DNA from: Mimachlamys varia | Taxonomy: Eukaryota > Mollusca > Bivalvia > Pectinida > Pectinidae | NCBI GenBank assembly: GCA_947623455.1 | Contig: OX392538.1 | Span: forward strand, 28,767,001 to 28,831,000 | Length of the DNA stretch: 64,000 bases | Reading direction: 5' to 3' | Part shown: in pieces, positions 24,133 through 35,934 of the stretch | Position numbering within the stretch: the stretch's first letter is position 1 | How the letters are laid out: every line of letters starts with the position of its first letter | Translations under genes and position numbers: made by a program | The notes under the pieces: model-generated | The model's input: only the letters and a program-made list of their open reading frames with translations | Database searches by the model: none | Told to the model about the DNA's origin: nothing

Positions 24133-24491
24133 TTTGAGCTCGCCTGCCCGAAGCCCCGCCCTTGCGGAATCAATTTTTGAATCATAAAGGGTTGAGATCC
24201 CCACCCCAAAACTACATATTGTATATATACAATTGCTTGGCATTAAGAGACGATCACAATCCTGATACAGATTTAATCCCTGCAATACCGGGAGAATGTA
24301 ACCAGTGATGCCCTTGTAGACTTCCTTACCAAATACTTTACAATTGCTGGGCATAAAGAGACACTCATTAACCAAACTTTTGATTTATATAGATATGGCT
24401 CAAAGATTGGTCTTTAAAGGTCTGTGGGATCTTTTTGGAAAATATTTTTACCATGATACAAATGTATCCAGGTGAGCGATACAGGCCCTTG
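24133..24491 (+). mobile_element. Family A/D fragment
   Basis: Begins TTGAGCTCGCCTGCCCGAAG and contains D-type text (GAGATCCCCACCCCAAAACT, CATTAAGAGACGATCACAAT). It ends CCAGGTGAGCGATACAGGCC then CTTG, with the second arm of the terminal hairpin missing. Confidence 0.6.
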
Positions 24492-24718
24492 TATTCTGTA
24501 TACAGTACCCCGTACTTATTATATATACTGATCTTTATCTGTACTGACTCTTTATAATTTGTATAAAGACTCCCTAATTGTTAATGTCAATATAACCTAT
24601 CGAATAATCCTTCAGCTTTGCTTTTCTAATTGATTTCTTGCTGTTTTCTCTTGAAAAATGTGCTTTCAAGTTTTAAAATTGTAACTGCTTATATTACCTT
24701 TGGTCAAGTAAGGGTATG

Positions 24719-25681
24719 CAGGGCTCTACAATATTATTTTTTCACACTTGTCCGTTTGGGCAAGTGATTCTAAAATCTACTTGTCAGACAGCCAAATTTA
24801 ATGCACTTGTCCAAACTTTTCCCACTAACTTGCAGAAAATTGTTTGCCATTATGATAATCATATTATAATAATGAAATAAATTAAGTGAACTCTTTAAAA
24901 CTGTGTCAGTTGTATTTATTTATTATTACAATCATCTATACACAGATTTGCCCACAAACAGGGAACACGTCTTGTCGGCATACGTCTCATTGTCCCGGCA
25001 TATTTTGCAGAACATGCTTGCCGTTTCTGACTTTTCACTATCGTGTTCAAGTCCAGGAAATTCTTTCAGCCACTGTTCCTGAAAAACACGTATCCTTTTT
25101 AACTCATATCCCTTCCGGACCTCTTTCTTTTTTTCATCAGACTCATGATCAAGTTTTTGTCTCTTTGAGTTTCCTGCAACGCTGAACCCAAATTTCGTCA
25201 AATCCATATTACACCTGTCAGCGTGTTTCCAATATAAACAGTCAGATCAATCTTTGTCATGTAAACGCTTATATATAGAGCGATCTCTTAAATACAAACG
25301 CAACAGCGATTCAGATTTTCATGTTCGGAACACATCTGGGTTTACCGCGATCTCTTTGATACAAACGCAACAGCAATTCAGATTATCATATTCGGAACAC
25401 ACCTGGGTTTTTAAATAACATACCAATAGCTTACCTCCGTGAATCCCGAATGTGGTCATCGTAGTTCAATCGATCTCTTTGAAGTCACATTTTATTGAAA
25501 AACGAAATGAACAACTCTTGAATTTTGTAAGAAAGACATTTAAACTTTTTGCCATTTCTAAAAACATAGTTTCTGCTAAAAATCACTTGTCCGAGCGGGC
25601 AAGTGAGTATCCTGATGTACTTGTCCGACAGAGATTTGTACTGGTACGGACAAGTCGGACAAGCGTAATTGTCGAGCCCTG
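24719..25681 (-). mobile_element. hAT-type transposon, internally deleted (963 bp)
   Basis: Terminal inverted repeats CAGGGCTCTACAAT and ATTGTCGAGCCCTG match at 13 of 14 bases. The element is flanked by the direct repeat GTATG (24714-24718 and 25682-25686), a 5-bp target duplication. Subterminal CACTTGTCC / GGGCAAGTG words appear at both ends. CAGGG termini are typical of hAT elements. The first coding exon of a transposase-like gene lies inside, and the rest of the gene is deleted. Confidence 0.75.
24932..25207 (-). pseudogene. hAT transposase-like N-terminal fragment (ZNF862/KIAA1586-like)
   Basis: ATG at 25207. It opens MDLTKFGFSVAG, then a basic stretch (KRQKLDHESDEKKKE), then RIRVFQEQWLKEFPGLEHD and MFCKICRDNET. 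The order FQxxWLKEFPxL followed by MFCxxC is the TTF-type zinc-finger start of hAT-derived proteins such as ZNF862. The frame is open for about 90 residues. It then runs into the deletion junction near 24950, so catalytic regions are absent. Confidence 0.65.
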
Positions 25682-25739
25682 GTATGTAGTTTCCCCTAAA
25701 TCCTAGGTTATCCCTGAAATTTACAAGATATATATTTAG

Positions 25740-27108
25740 ATATACATGTTCATGGTATAAATAGAAAGTGATAGACACATGATGTAGGGTTAGAAGGCAG
25801 CTAGCTATAGTATACAAGGTAAATTGGGAAAAAAAGGAAAAAGTTGTGTATAGGAATTTATGCAAGTTTACCAGTTGCAAATATTCTGCATTAATCACTG
25901 CTATACTAAAGCCCATAGCGACTGGACACTTTTTACATGGCCGGTATACCTTAATTGTATACTGTGTGTGTACCAGCATTTATATCCTGTATAAAGTACT
26001 TGTTAATATACTATTTCATGTATAATGTGTATATACAACTGTTTATAATATGTATAAAAATTCCCTTGTTGATGTCAATACCTATCGAAAATCCTTCAGT
26101 TTTGCTTCTCTAATTAATTTCTTTTCTCACTTTTGTAGCTAAAAGTATACTGGCCGGTTTCGGCTCTGGTACACATTTAAATACTTTTGTATTCAAAACT
26201 CCTAAAATATACTTTGTACACAACTTTAACCATACTATGTACAGCTCTATACCACTCTGTATATCGCTTAATTCTTTGTCAGTCTCTGTAAGATACCAAT
26301 AATAGAATCTGTATATATATATATCATTATCCATACACTTTGTTTATGTAACCCTGGTAAATACTAGCCGCGACATTACCCCACTGCTAGAGAGATTCGT
26401 CTGTTTAGCTCGATCGGTTGAGCGCAAGTCTAGTAGCCAGTGGTTCTGTGTTTGACTCTTAATAATGACCTCTATTCTTTTAATGCTGACGACCTTTCTT
26501 TATATACTCTGTATACCACTCTCTATATACTTGTATACCACCTTCTATATCCGCCATCCTGTATTTATCCTGTCTCTTAATTTTCTATATACAATGTATA
26601 TGTATAAACAAACCTAAAATATAATGTGATATATACCCTCCATACCACTCTATACCCTGTAGTATTACCATCCTCTATAAACACCTTTTTCACTCGGTAT
26701 ATCGTGTATATAGTGTATACCACTCTGTATATTTCAATCATCTGCATGAATGCCAATATACTACATTTACAAGGTATATGATATACCAATTATCTATATT
26801 TTACATACCACTTGTTCTCTATATATTTTACTGTGTAGGCCTACCACTCAGTATAATGTTTATCGCTCTCTTTATGTAACTCCTTAAATCTAGTCTGTAT
26901 TCCTCTGTGCCAATAATTGGTTACTGTGTAAATCACTATCAATATTTACCAATACTTATTTATTTAATATATCATGCCGTACATGTAGACATGAAGTAGG
27001 GTTATAAAGAAGGCAGCTAGCTATATATAGTATACAAGGTAAATTGAAAAAAAAATGCAAAAAGTTGTGAACGTAAATATGAATTTATTAAAGTTTACCA
27101 CTTGCAAA
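25740..27108. repeat. Low-complexity TATAC-rich region with a duplicated segment
   Basis: Words such as CTGTATACCACTC and TATATACT recur from about 26200 to 26850. 25770-25880 (GAAGGCAGCTAGCTATA, CAAGGTAAATTG) is duplicated at about 26995-27105. 25990-26110 is a diverged copy of 24500-24640. The short open frames in it reflect the simple repeats. Confidence 0.55.
26398..26460 (+). repeat. Possible tRNA-derived SINE relic
   Basis: TTTAGCTCGATCGGTTGAGC resembles a polymerase III A box. GGTTCTGTGTTTGACTC, about 45 bases on, resembles a degraded B box. The cloverleaf does not close, so a tRNA gene is unlikely. A SINE head is the more economical reading. Confidence 0.35.
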
Positions 27109-27335
27109 CAAGAGGCCCAGAGGGCCTGTATCGCTCACATGGAAACTGTTTTATCATGATTGTGATTGTATCTTAATACCAAGAAATTGTATATATAGAT
27201 TTGGGGTTTGTGATCGTCTCTTCATACCAGTTGATTGTACCAGGTATACACTCCTGTATATAGTTTTGAAGTGGGGATATCAACCGTTTGAAAGTTATGA
27301 CTCAGGGGTTTAGTGTACAATTGGGCTCAACGGCA
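27109..27335 (-). mobile_element. Family A/D fragment in inverted orientation
   Basis: Opens CAAGAGGCCCAGAGGGCC followed by TGTATCGCTCACATGG. This is the reverse complement of a family A 3' end including its hairpin. Degenerate D-type text follows (TTGTATATATAGATTTGGGG, GTGATCGTCTC). The 5' end is missing. Confidence 0.65.
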
Positions 27336-27697
27336 CCAATATTGGGAATGGATCTTCCGTGTTAAAAAGTATCTTCACTATTGTAAATGTTAATATTCAT
27401 GTTAAAATTCTTATAATAATCGTTATAAGTGCAAATTCATTTGAAACTTCTAAAAAATGTATGGCAATAAAATATTTCCCTCAATTTATGTAAAATGTTG
27501 GTCTTCTGACCAGGTTTTACAATTAATTGTTTTCAACCAAACAATCCTTTAAGATCGTTGGTGTGCGATTTTACTGGATAGGTTGATATTGAATAAAAGT
27601 GTTAAAAAGCATTATTTTGTCTGAACATTGCCTCTCAATTTTCCCACAACATACGTACTGTTTTATTTGATTTTAGTGTTGACACTCTAATAAGTTT

Positions 27698-28747
27698 TTA
27701 GGTCATCTGACCCGAAGGGTCAGGATGACCTATAGTCATCATGCTTCGTCCGTCGTCGTGCGCCGTGCGTCGTGCGCCGTCCGTAAACTTTTCCATTTAA
27801 ACATCTTCTTCTCATAAACCAAAAGGCCCATAGACCCAATATTGGGCCTGTGGCATGCTGGGATAAAGGGCTACCAAGTTTGTTCAAACAAATGACCTTG
27901 ACCTTCATTCAAGGTCACAGGGGCCAAAAAGGTCAAAATCTTTGAACGACTTCTTCTGAATAACCAAAAGGCCCAGAGACCTGATATTGGGCCTGTGGCA
28001 TGCTGGGATAAAGGGCTACCAAGTTTGTTCAAACAAATGACCTTGACCTTCATTCAAGGTCACAGGGGCCAAAAAGGTCAAAATCTTTTTAAACAACTTC
28101 TTCTGAATAACCAAAAGGCCCAGAGACCTGATATTGGTCCTGTGTTATGCTGGGATAAAGGGCTACCAAGTTTGTTCAAAGAAATGACCTTGACCTTCAT
28201 TCAAGGTCACAGAGGCCAAAACGGTCATAATCTTTAAACAACTTCTTCTGAATAACTAAAAGGCTCAGAGACCTGATATTAGGCCTGTGGCATGCTGGGA
28301 TAAAGGTGTGTCAAGTTTGTTTAAAGAAATGACCCTGACATTCATTCAAGGTCACAGGGGCCAAAAGGGTTTGTTGTCAAGTTTACTCACTAGGAATAAG
28401 CTGAAACTTGCCAGAAATGATTCTGAGATGATGCTGATTAAGTGTTGTTATTTTTAGGTTTGTTCAAAATTCAAGATGGCCACCACAGCCGCCATTTTGA
28501 ATACACATTTTAAACTTCTCAAGTTCTACCAGTGGAATTGAGCTGAAACTTGCCAGAAATGATATCCTGAGATGGTCCCAACAAAGTGTTGTTATTTTTC
28601 AAGCCCATCAGAAATCCAAGAAGGCCACTATCTTGAACTTGGCAATCTATACAGGCATATTATAACTTGATTTAATGACTACACGTATTTTCATAGTGAT
28701 TTTACAATCGGTAGTCAGATGACCGTTAAGGCCCGTTGGGCCTCTTG
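27698..28747 (+). mobile_element. Family B2 element, 1,050 bp
   Basis: Starts TTAGGTCATCTGACCCGAAG and ends with TCAGATGACCG, the hairpin AGGCCCGTTGGGCCT and CTTG. The array differs from B1. Its first part has ~150 bp monomers with AACTTCTTCTGAATAACC, CATGCTGGGATAAAGGGCTA and TGACCTTGA-N7-TCAAGGTCA. Its last ~350 bp is B1-like (CAAGATGGCC). The flanks TAAGTTT and TTAACTTTTGTGAATG join to restore the uninterrupted family K sequence seen near 30170. Confidence 0.75.
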
Positions 28748-29151
28748 TTAACTTTTGTGAATGTCTCTTGCGAAAAACGTTTGTATGGCCCATTCCATCA
28801 TTCATTCAAATCTTTTTGTTTTTAAACCAGAAATAGCTTCATCCCAATAGATCTTCCGTGTTAAAAATATCTTCAATATTGTATATTTTGATATTCATGT
28901 TAAATTTTTGATCATCTCTATAAGTGCAAATTCATTGAAACTTTCTAAAACATGTATGACAATTAAACATTTCCCTCAATTTATGTAAAATGTTGGTCTT
29001 CTGACCAGGTTTTACAATTTGTTTTCAACCAAACAATTCTTTAAGATCGTTGGTGTGCGATTTTACTTGATAGGTTGATATTGAATAAAAGTGTTTAAAA
29101 TCATTATTTTGTCTGATCATTACCTTCCACTTTTCCAACAACATACAGTTT

Positions 29152-29875
29152 TTGTCTCGCCTCGACGATAGTCGAGAAAACGAGACTTAGGTGTTACTTT
29201 TCCAGCGGCGGCGATGGAGGCGTTGTCAACATTTGCTTTGAAGTCCACTTTTCACAGTGTTATAATTATCCAATTGAATTGAAAGTTGGTCACATTGTTC
29301 AAACCATGATACTTAATACCTTACCTCAATTTAAATGAAATCGTGTAACATGTTTTGGTGTTTTGAAGCAAAAACATGGGAATTTTGAGAATTTGCGTTA
29401 AAGTCCAATTTTTATAGTGTCACTGATATCAGATTCATTTGAAACTTACAGTAGTTACTGATATGATCATAACTGAACACCGTAAAGAGATTTGGAGGAA
29501 ATTTATTTGCAGGTTCTGCTGTTTTGGGGCAAAAACATTGGACTTTTGAGAATTTGCGTTAAAGTCCACTTTTTATAGTGTGAATGATATCAGATTCAAT
29601 TGAAACTTATGTTAGTTACTAATATAATCATACTGAAGACCTTACTGAAATTTGGAGGAAATATTGAGATAAAAACATGGGAATTTTGAGATTTAATAAT
29701 CTACGTTAGCATCCACTATTTATAGTGTTATTGATATGTAATTGAATTGAAACTTGGCTATATGTTACAGATATAATCTTGCTGTATGTATTTTGTCATA
29801 CCAATTTTTACATTGGGACTAAAACATTATCGGCAAAGAGGGAAAGGCGAGATATATAATTACGCGTAATTCTTG
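29152..29875 (+). mobile_element. Family I rolling-circle-like element, 724 bp
   Basis: The 5' end TTGTCTCGCCTCGAC folds through CTCGAC-GATA-GTCGAG. Near the 3' end GGCGAGAT is the inverted partner of ATCTCGCC-type text. The palindrome GAATTACGCGTAATTC-like and CTTG end it. Inside are about four ~130-180 bp monomers (TTTGCGTTAAAGTCCACTTT). The paralogous unit near 31690 shows the empty site (CAGTTTTATCCGAATGG). Confidence 0.7.
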
Positions 29876-32314
29876 TATCCGAATGGATCGTCTGTGTTAA
29901 AAATATCTTCAATATTTCATAAATTCGAAATTTTAAAAAAATGTATGGCAATTGAATATTTCCCTCATTTGAAGAAAAATGTTGGTCTTGTTTGACCGGG
30001 TTTTACAATCTGTTTTCAACCAATAATCCTTTAAGGTCGTTGTTGTGCGATTTTACTGAATAGTTTTGATATTGAATAAAAGTGTTAAAAATCATTATTT
30101 TGTCTGAACATTGCCTCTCAATTTTCCCACAACATACTGTTTTATTAGATTTTAGTGTTGACACTCTCATTAGTTTTTAACTTTTGTCAATGTCTCTTGT
30201 GTAAAAACGTGTGTATGGCCTATTCCATCATTCATTCAAATCTTATCGTTTTTAAACCAGAAATAGCTTCATCCGAATGGATCTTCCATGTTAAAAATAT
30301 CTTCAATATTGTATATTTTGATATTCATGTTAAATTTTTGATCATCTTTATCAGTGCAAATTCATTGAAACTTTCTAAAACATGTATGACAATTAAATAT
30401 TTCCCTCAATTTATGTAAAATGTTGATCTTCTGACCAGGTTTTACAATTTGTTTTCAACCAAACAATCCTTTAAGATCGTTGGTGTGCGATTTTACTGGA
30501 TAGGTTGATATTGAATAAAAGTGTTAAGAATCATTATTTTGTCTGAACATTGCCTCTCAATTTTCCCACAACATACTGTTTTATTTGATTTTAGTATTGA
30601 CGCTCTCATTAGTTTTTAACTTTTGTGAATGTCTCTTGCGAAAAACGTTTGTATGGGCTATTCCATCATTCATTCAAATCTTATCGTTTTTAAACCAGAA
30701 ATAGCTTCATCCGAATGGATCTTATGTGTAAAAAATATCTTCAATATTGTAAATTTTAATATTCATATTAGAATTCTTATAATAATCGCTATAAGTGCAA
30801 ATTCATTTGAAATTTCTAAAACATGTATGGCAATTTGAATATTTCCCTGATGTGAAATGTTGGTCTTCTGACTGGGTTTCACAATCTGTTTTCAACCATT
30901 ATAATCCTTTAAGGTCGTTGGTGTGCGATTTTACTGGATAGGTTGATATTGAATGAAAGCGTTAAAAAAATTTTTTTTTGTCTGATCATTACCTTCCACT
31001 TTTCCCACAACATACAGTTTTATCCGAAAGGATTGTCTGTGTCAAAAATATGTTCAATATGCATGAATTCGAAATTTTTAAAAAATGTATGGCAATTGAA
31101 TATTTCCCTCATTTGAAGAAAAATGTTGGTCTTGTTTGACCGGGTCTTACAATCTGTTTTCAACTAATAATCCTTTAGGTTGATATTAAATAAAAGCGTT
31201 AAAAATAATTATTTTGTCTGAACATCGCCTCTCAATTTTCCCCAAAAATACTGTTTTATTAGATTTTAGTGTTGACACTCTCATTAGTTTTTAACTTTTG
31301 TCAATGTCTCTTGTGTAAAAACGTGTGTATGGCCTATTCCATCATTCATTCAAATCTTATCGTTTTTAAACCAGAAATGGCTTCATCCGAATGGATCTTA
31401 TGTGTAAAAAATATCTTCAATATTGTAAATTTTAATATTCATATTAGAATTCTTATAATAATCGTTATAAGTGCAAGTTCATTTGAAATTTCTAAAACAT
31501 GTATGGCAATTGAATATTTCCCTGATGTGAAATGTTGGTCTTCTGACTGGGTTTCACAATCTGTTTTCAACCATTATAATCCTTTAAGGTCGTTGGTGTG
31601 CGATTTTACTGGATAGGTTGATATTGAATGAACTTGAGTTAAAAATATTTTTTTTGTCTGATCATTACCTTCCACTTTTCCCACAACATACAGTTTTATC
31701 CGAATGGATCGTCTGTGTCAAAAATATCTTCAATATTGTATATTTTGATATTCATGTTAAATTTTTGATCATCTTTATCAGTGCAAATTCATTGAAACTT
31801 TCTAAAACATGTATGACTATTAAATATTTCCCTCAATTTATGTAAAATGTTTGTCTTCTGACCAGGTTTTACAATTTGTTTTCAACCAAACAATCCTTTA
31901 AGATCGTTGGTGTGCGATTTTACTGGATAGGCTGATGTTGAATAAAAATATTGAAAATCATTATTTTGTCTGAACATGGCCTCTCAATTTTCGCACAACC
32001 TTCTGTTATATTGGATTTTAGTGTTGACACTCTCATTAGTTTTAAACCTTTGTCAATGTCTCTTATGTCAAAACGCTTGTATGCATGGTCTATTCCTACC
32101 CAATCACTCATTCAAATGTAATCATTTTTAATGCCCATATCGCTTCAGCCCTGTTTTCTAAACCTCAGTATCTCTTGTGAAAGTCACATGAAATAAGAAA
32201 TTATATTTTATAAACACCACTAAAACAGTAATTATATCAAAGCGTATTTTTGGATATCAATAACTGAAAATCTTAATTACCCAAAGTTAATATTGTCAAT
32301 GAAAGGAATCTCCA

Positions 32315-34106
32315 TTAAAGGGGCATCCTGCGAAAGCCTAAATGCCTGCTCTTGAATATACATGGCGTCTGCACTACTAATTATACTTTCCTGTTATTCC
32401 CAAATTCAAAAGTCCACTCAAAATGTCTATAATGACCACTTGCAAAATCGCATTCCTCGGGAAGGCCCAGATAAAAATAGCGGGGATGACGCAACGTGAC
32501 AGGTGTGCCGCAAGTTTCCTGCTCAGTTTGACGGAAGGGGCCATATGGGAGGGGACGCGTAATGTATACGGCTGATGAAACAGAGACAAAGTCCATGTAT
32601 AAACTTATTGAATCACATTCACATTGAAATTAGTCATCAATTGCACACATACCGATATTCAAATGAAGAATAATTGTCGGCATATCGGCACCATATATCG
32701 ACCGACACCAGGAATTATCTATATTATATTTACCTGACCGAGACCGGTACACATGGGTACGGAATACGGCCATGGTACAAACCTTAATTTATGTAAAAGG
32801 TAATATTCACGAACCAACTTTTCAGATGATTTCATAAAATGTATGTAGCATGCATTGAAAAGTTTGAAAATAAAATGACATGAAATGTTTGCGATTTTTT
32901 TTTACAACTGAATGATTTTTTTTCAGACTATATATACAAAGTACATATTCATATTCATTTAAAATCTATCCAACTTTCAGCATCTTCACACGTTAACACG
33001 TATCACGGAATGCGATTATTAAAGTCCACACACTCATATAACGACACACTATAAGCATGACTACATGTATATCAGATTTGGAACTGTTGAAACACTTATA
33101 GCTATACACGTTATGAATATGTTATGATAATTCCGCTTTCTTTTAACATCTTTTTTGTCGTCTTGTAAAGGGACAGTGACTTTTTAAAAAAAAAAAAAAC
33201 CTGCAGGAATGGAATATACATAAAAGTATATGTTGTATAACTTTGGGGGTTTTTTTTAAATTTTTTTTTCCAGTTATGTATATATTTTCGTATCAAATTC
33301 AATACCGGGGTCGCAACCCAATGATATTTGTACCTTCACTAATTTATAGATTAAGTATGAATATCACTTTTTTTTTACGCGTGAAAACAAAATTTTATAT
33401 TCCTTTTGTCCAAATTGAAGCCGTATGTACGTACCTCGGTCGCACGTCCCGTTTTACAACGTAATCAAACGACTTTTTTCTGTTATGGTATATATAGTAT
33501 TTGAAAATGTCTTTCTATCCAGCAATATAATTAAATCATACTGTTTTACTGGAACATAAGATTTTATAAAGAGAATATGATAAAACAAACTTTAAAGTTT
33601 AATATTACACACGCATTTTATGCAACAGAAGACTGAAACAGTTTCCCCTTGGGTAGCCTCAAAACCAAATCAAAGCTTTACTTGTGCATGTTACCGTTAT
33701 ACAGAAGAAATATCTAACATACACGTAATAGAGCAGGTAGTTTCTCCTTAGAATACTTCCCATCTCTCAATATGATTCCGTAACGCAGTCTTGTGTCATA
33801 TCTTGACCATTCGGCAACTTTTCGCTTAGTAGTTAGGCCTTATCGTAGTGTAACGGTAATAACAGATAGTGTTTACAATGGAAACGGCGCTCGCTGCGCA
33901 TGCGTTGGTAGGTGGAAATCCCAATTCAGAACGTCTGGCCAGACGTTTTGGAATTCCACTAGTTATTTTGAAATTATTTATTTTATGAATACATGTCAGC
34001 GGAATCCGATCGTCGTAGTCCATAAGAATACCCCCTCGATATGTGTATATAATATTTTGAAAAAAAATATGAAAAAAAAACTCACTTTCGCGGGATGCCC
34101 CTTTAA
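32315..34106 (+). mobile_element. Family J TIR element, full-length 1.8 kb copy
   Basis: Bounded by TTAA at both ends. The terminal inverted repeats are AGGGGCATCCTGCGAAAG and CTTTCGCGGGATGCCCCT, identical at 17 of 18 positions. The interior shares blocks with the copies at 14701-16517 and 1392-2200, including TGCGCATGCGTT near 33895. No open frame above 115 codons, so it is non-autonomous. Confidence 0.7.
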
Positions 34107-34329
34107 GTCCTATCCCTTAGTCTATACTCCTTAGAACTAACCATTTAGACAGGGAAAACTAAAGGATACATTCTTATGACAAATGTCTATTAGATTGAAT
34201 ACAGTTGCAGATAGCCTTGGAGCCTGAAAACTTCCCTACCTGAAGGATCGAGCCAAGACCAAACCCTGTGGGTTATTCTAGGTTAAAGCTTCGGTCTAAA
34301 TGAGAGCTCTGCTGAAATATAAATAATGT

Positions 34330-34930
34330 TTATCGCTATTTGTATTCCTTACACTCCCATTAGTTTTAAACTGGTGTCAATGTCCCTTATGTAAAATTGT
34401 TTGTATGAACTATATTTGCCCTATTATCCATTCAATTAAAATTGTTTTTCACCCCCACATAGCTTCTTCGAATAGATCTTCTGTGTTAAAAATATCTTCA
34501 ATATTGTACATTTTGATATTCATGTTAAATTTTTTATCATATTTATCAGTGCAAATTCATTGAAACTTTCTAAACATGTATGGCAATTGAATATTTCCCT
34601 CCATTTATGTAAAATGTTGGTCTTCTGACCAGATTTTACAATTTGTTTTCAACCAAACAATCCTTTAAGATCGTTGGTGTGCAATTTTACTGGATACTCA
34701 CTGGTTGATATTGAATATTTAAATTGTTAAAAATCATTATTTTGTCTGAACATTGCCTCATAATTTTTCCACAACCTTCTGTTATATTGGATTTTAGTGT
34801 AAACACTCTCATTAAGTTTTAAACCTTTGTCAATGTCTCTCATGTCACAACGCTAGTATGGTCTATTACTGCCCTAAATCACTAATTCAAATGAAAGTTA
34901 CATGAAATAAGAAATTATATTTTATAAATA
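34330..34930 (+). repeat. Family K continuation beyond the J element
   Basis: Carries TTAGTTTTAAACTGGTGTCA, TTCGAATAGATCTTCTGTGT, TCTTCTGACCAGATTTTAC and GATCGTTGGTGTGCAATTTT. This shows that the family J element split or landed beside a K array. Confidence 0.6.
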
Positions 34931-35060
34931 CCACTACCGTATTTTACCGGGAATAAGCCCCTTCTCACGAATAAGCCCCCTCCCCACTTTGGCAAAGGTT
35001 CTTGGAACAGGGTGGGGAGCCTGGGAATAAGCCCCTACCCTAAATTTTGTCTTTCTCTCA
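34931..35060. repeat. GAATAAGCCCC repeat fragment
   Basis: CCGTATTTTACCGGGAATAA leads into GAATAAGCCCC, which occurs three times (GGGAATAAGCCCC, ACGAATAAGCCCC, GGGAATAAGCCCC). It looks like the end of a DNA element. No partner end was found. Confidence 0.4.
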
Positions 35061-35570
35061 ATAAAAAGCATGTTATTTTCTTTTAATTTTGTGTCTGAAA
35101 ATATATATCTGTGTGCAAAAAAAAATATCTTTAAGCTAGGCTAAACTTGAAATAAATCATTGTTTAGCTGGTGTTGAGAACACCATACTTTCATGTTTGA
35201 ACTGGTTTTGCATTTTGCAAACTTTGAAGAAATATTATTCTTGTACTTGATCCATTATATGTAAGTCTGTATTGAAAAAGAAAATAAAAAAAAAAAAATT
35301 TATAGTGGTAAATGAAAAGTAAATTCATTTTGAAGTAGTTTGTTGCCAAGTAGTTTGTTTCAAATCTAACCTTTCTGTCAATATCAGTTCGTTAAAATTG
35401 TCATTCTGAAATTTGTATCAACCGGCTCTATGAGAAAACAAGATGGCTGCCTTCAGATGGCCTTAGTGTTTTTTGGAAGACTTTTATCCATAAATACATG
35501 TCTCTTGCTCTTAATGCTTCCAGACTAAGTTGGTTTGTTTTTGTATGATTCATTCATTGGTTTTGTGTTA

Positions 35571-35905
35571 TTAGTCCCCCACCGGAATCCGGGGGGGGAC
35601 TATAGGTTTGCGTTGTGTCCGTCCGTCCGTCTGTCCGTCCGTCCTTCCGCACACTATTTGTCCGGGCTCTATCTCCCATACTATAAGACACTGGAACTTC
35701 ATACTAAGTGTGTGGGTTCCCTGTGGGAAGGCGGTGTCGCATACAAAAACCGGGTCACTGTGACCTATATTTTGACCTCTGACCTACATTAAAGAAAAAG
35801 CTTGTCCGGGCTCTATCTCCTACACTATAAAGCACTAGAACTTAATACTTAGTAGTATGGTTCCCTGTGGGAAGGCGGTGTGTCGCGTACCAAAATCAAG
35901 TCTTA
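35571..35905 (+). mobile_element. Family E1 element, 3' truncated
   Basis: Starts TTAGTCCCCCACCGGAATCC, folds with GGGGGGGACTATAGG, then GTCCGTCCGTCTGTCC and two ~147 bp monomers (GTCCGGGCTCTATCTCC, GACCTCTGACCTACATT). It stops abruptly before a MITE. Confidence 0.7.
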
Positions 35906-35934
35906 ATAACTTATTATGTTTATATATAGATTAG

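Larger units (their letters stand above)
27340..32220 (+). repeat. Family K degenerate tandem repeat (~440 bp unit)
   Basis: The unit contains CATCCGAATGGATCTTC, AAAATATCTTCAATATTGTA, GGTCTTCTGACCAGGTTTTA, GATCGTTGGTGTGCGATTTT and GTTGACACTCTCATTAG. Unit starts (CCGAATGGATC) lie near 27348, 28846, 29876, 30270, 30709, 31025, 31387 and 31698. Full spacing is ~440 bp, with several shortened units. Two rolling-circle-like elements interrupt it (27698-28747 and 29152-29875). Recurrent open frames of 70-115 codons are copies of the repeat and show no coding signals. Confidence 0.75.

Noticed and set aside
26398..26460. tRNA gene
   Set aside because: A-box-like text is present, but the B box is degraded and acceptor and T arms do not pair; treated as a possible SINE relic.
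30155..31845. Recurring 70-115 codon plus-strand frames (MLTLSLVFNFCQC...)
   Set aside because: They are copies of the family K unit with AT-driven composition, inconsistent lengths and no splice or motif support.
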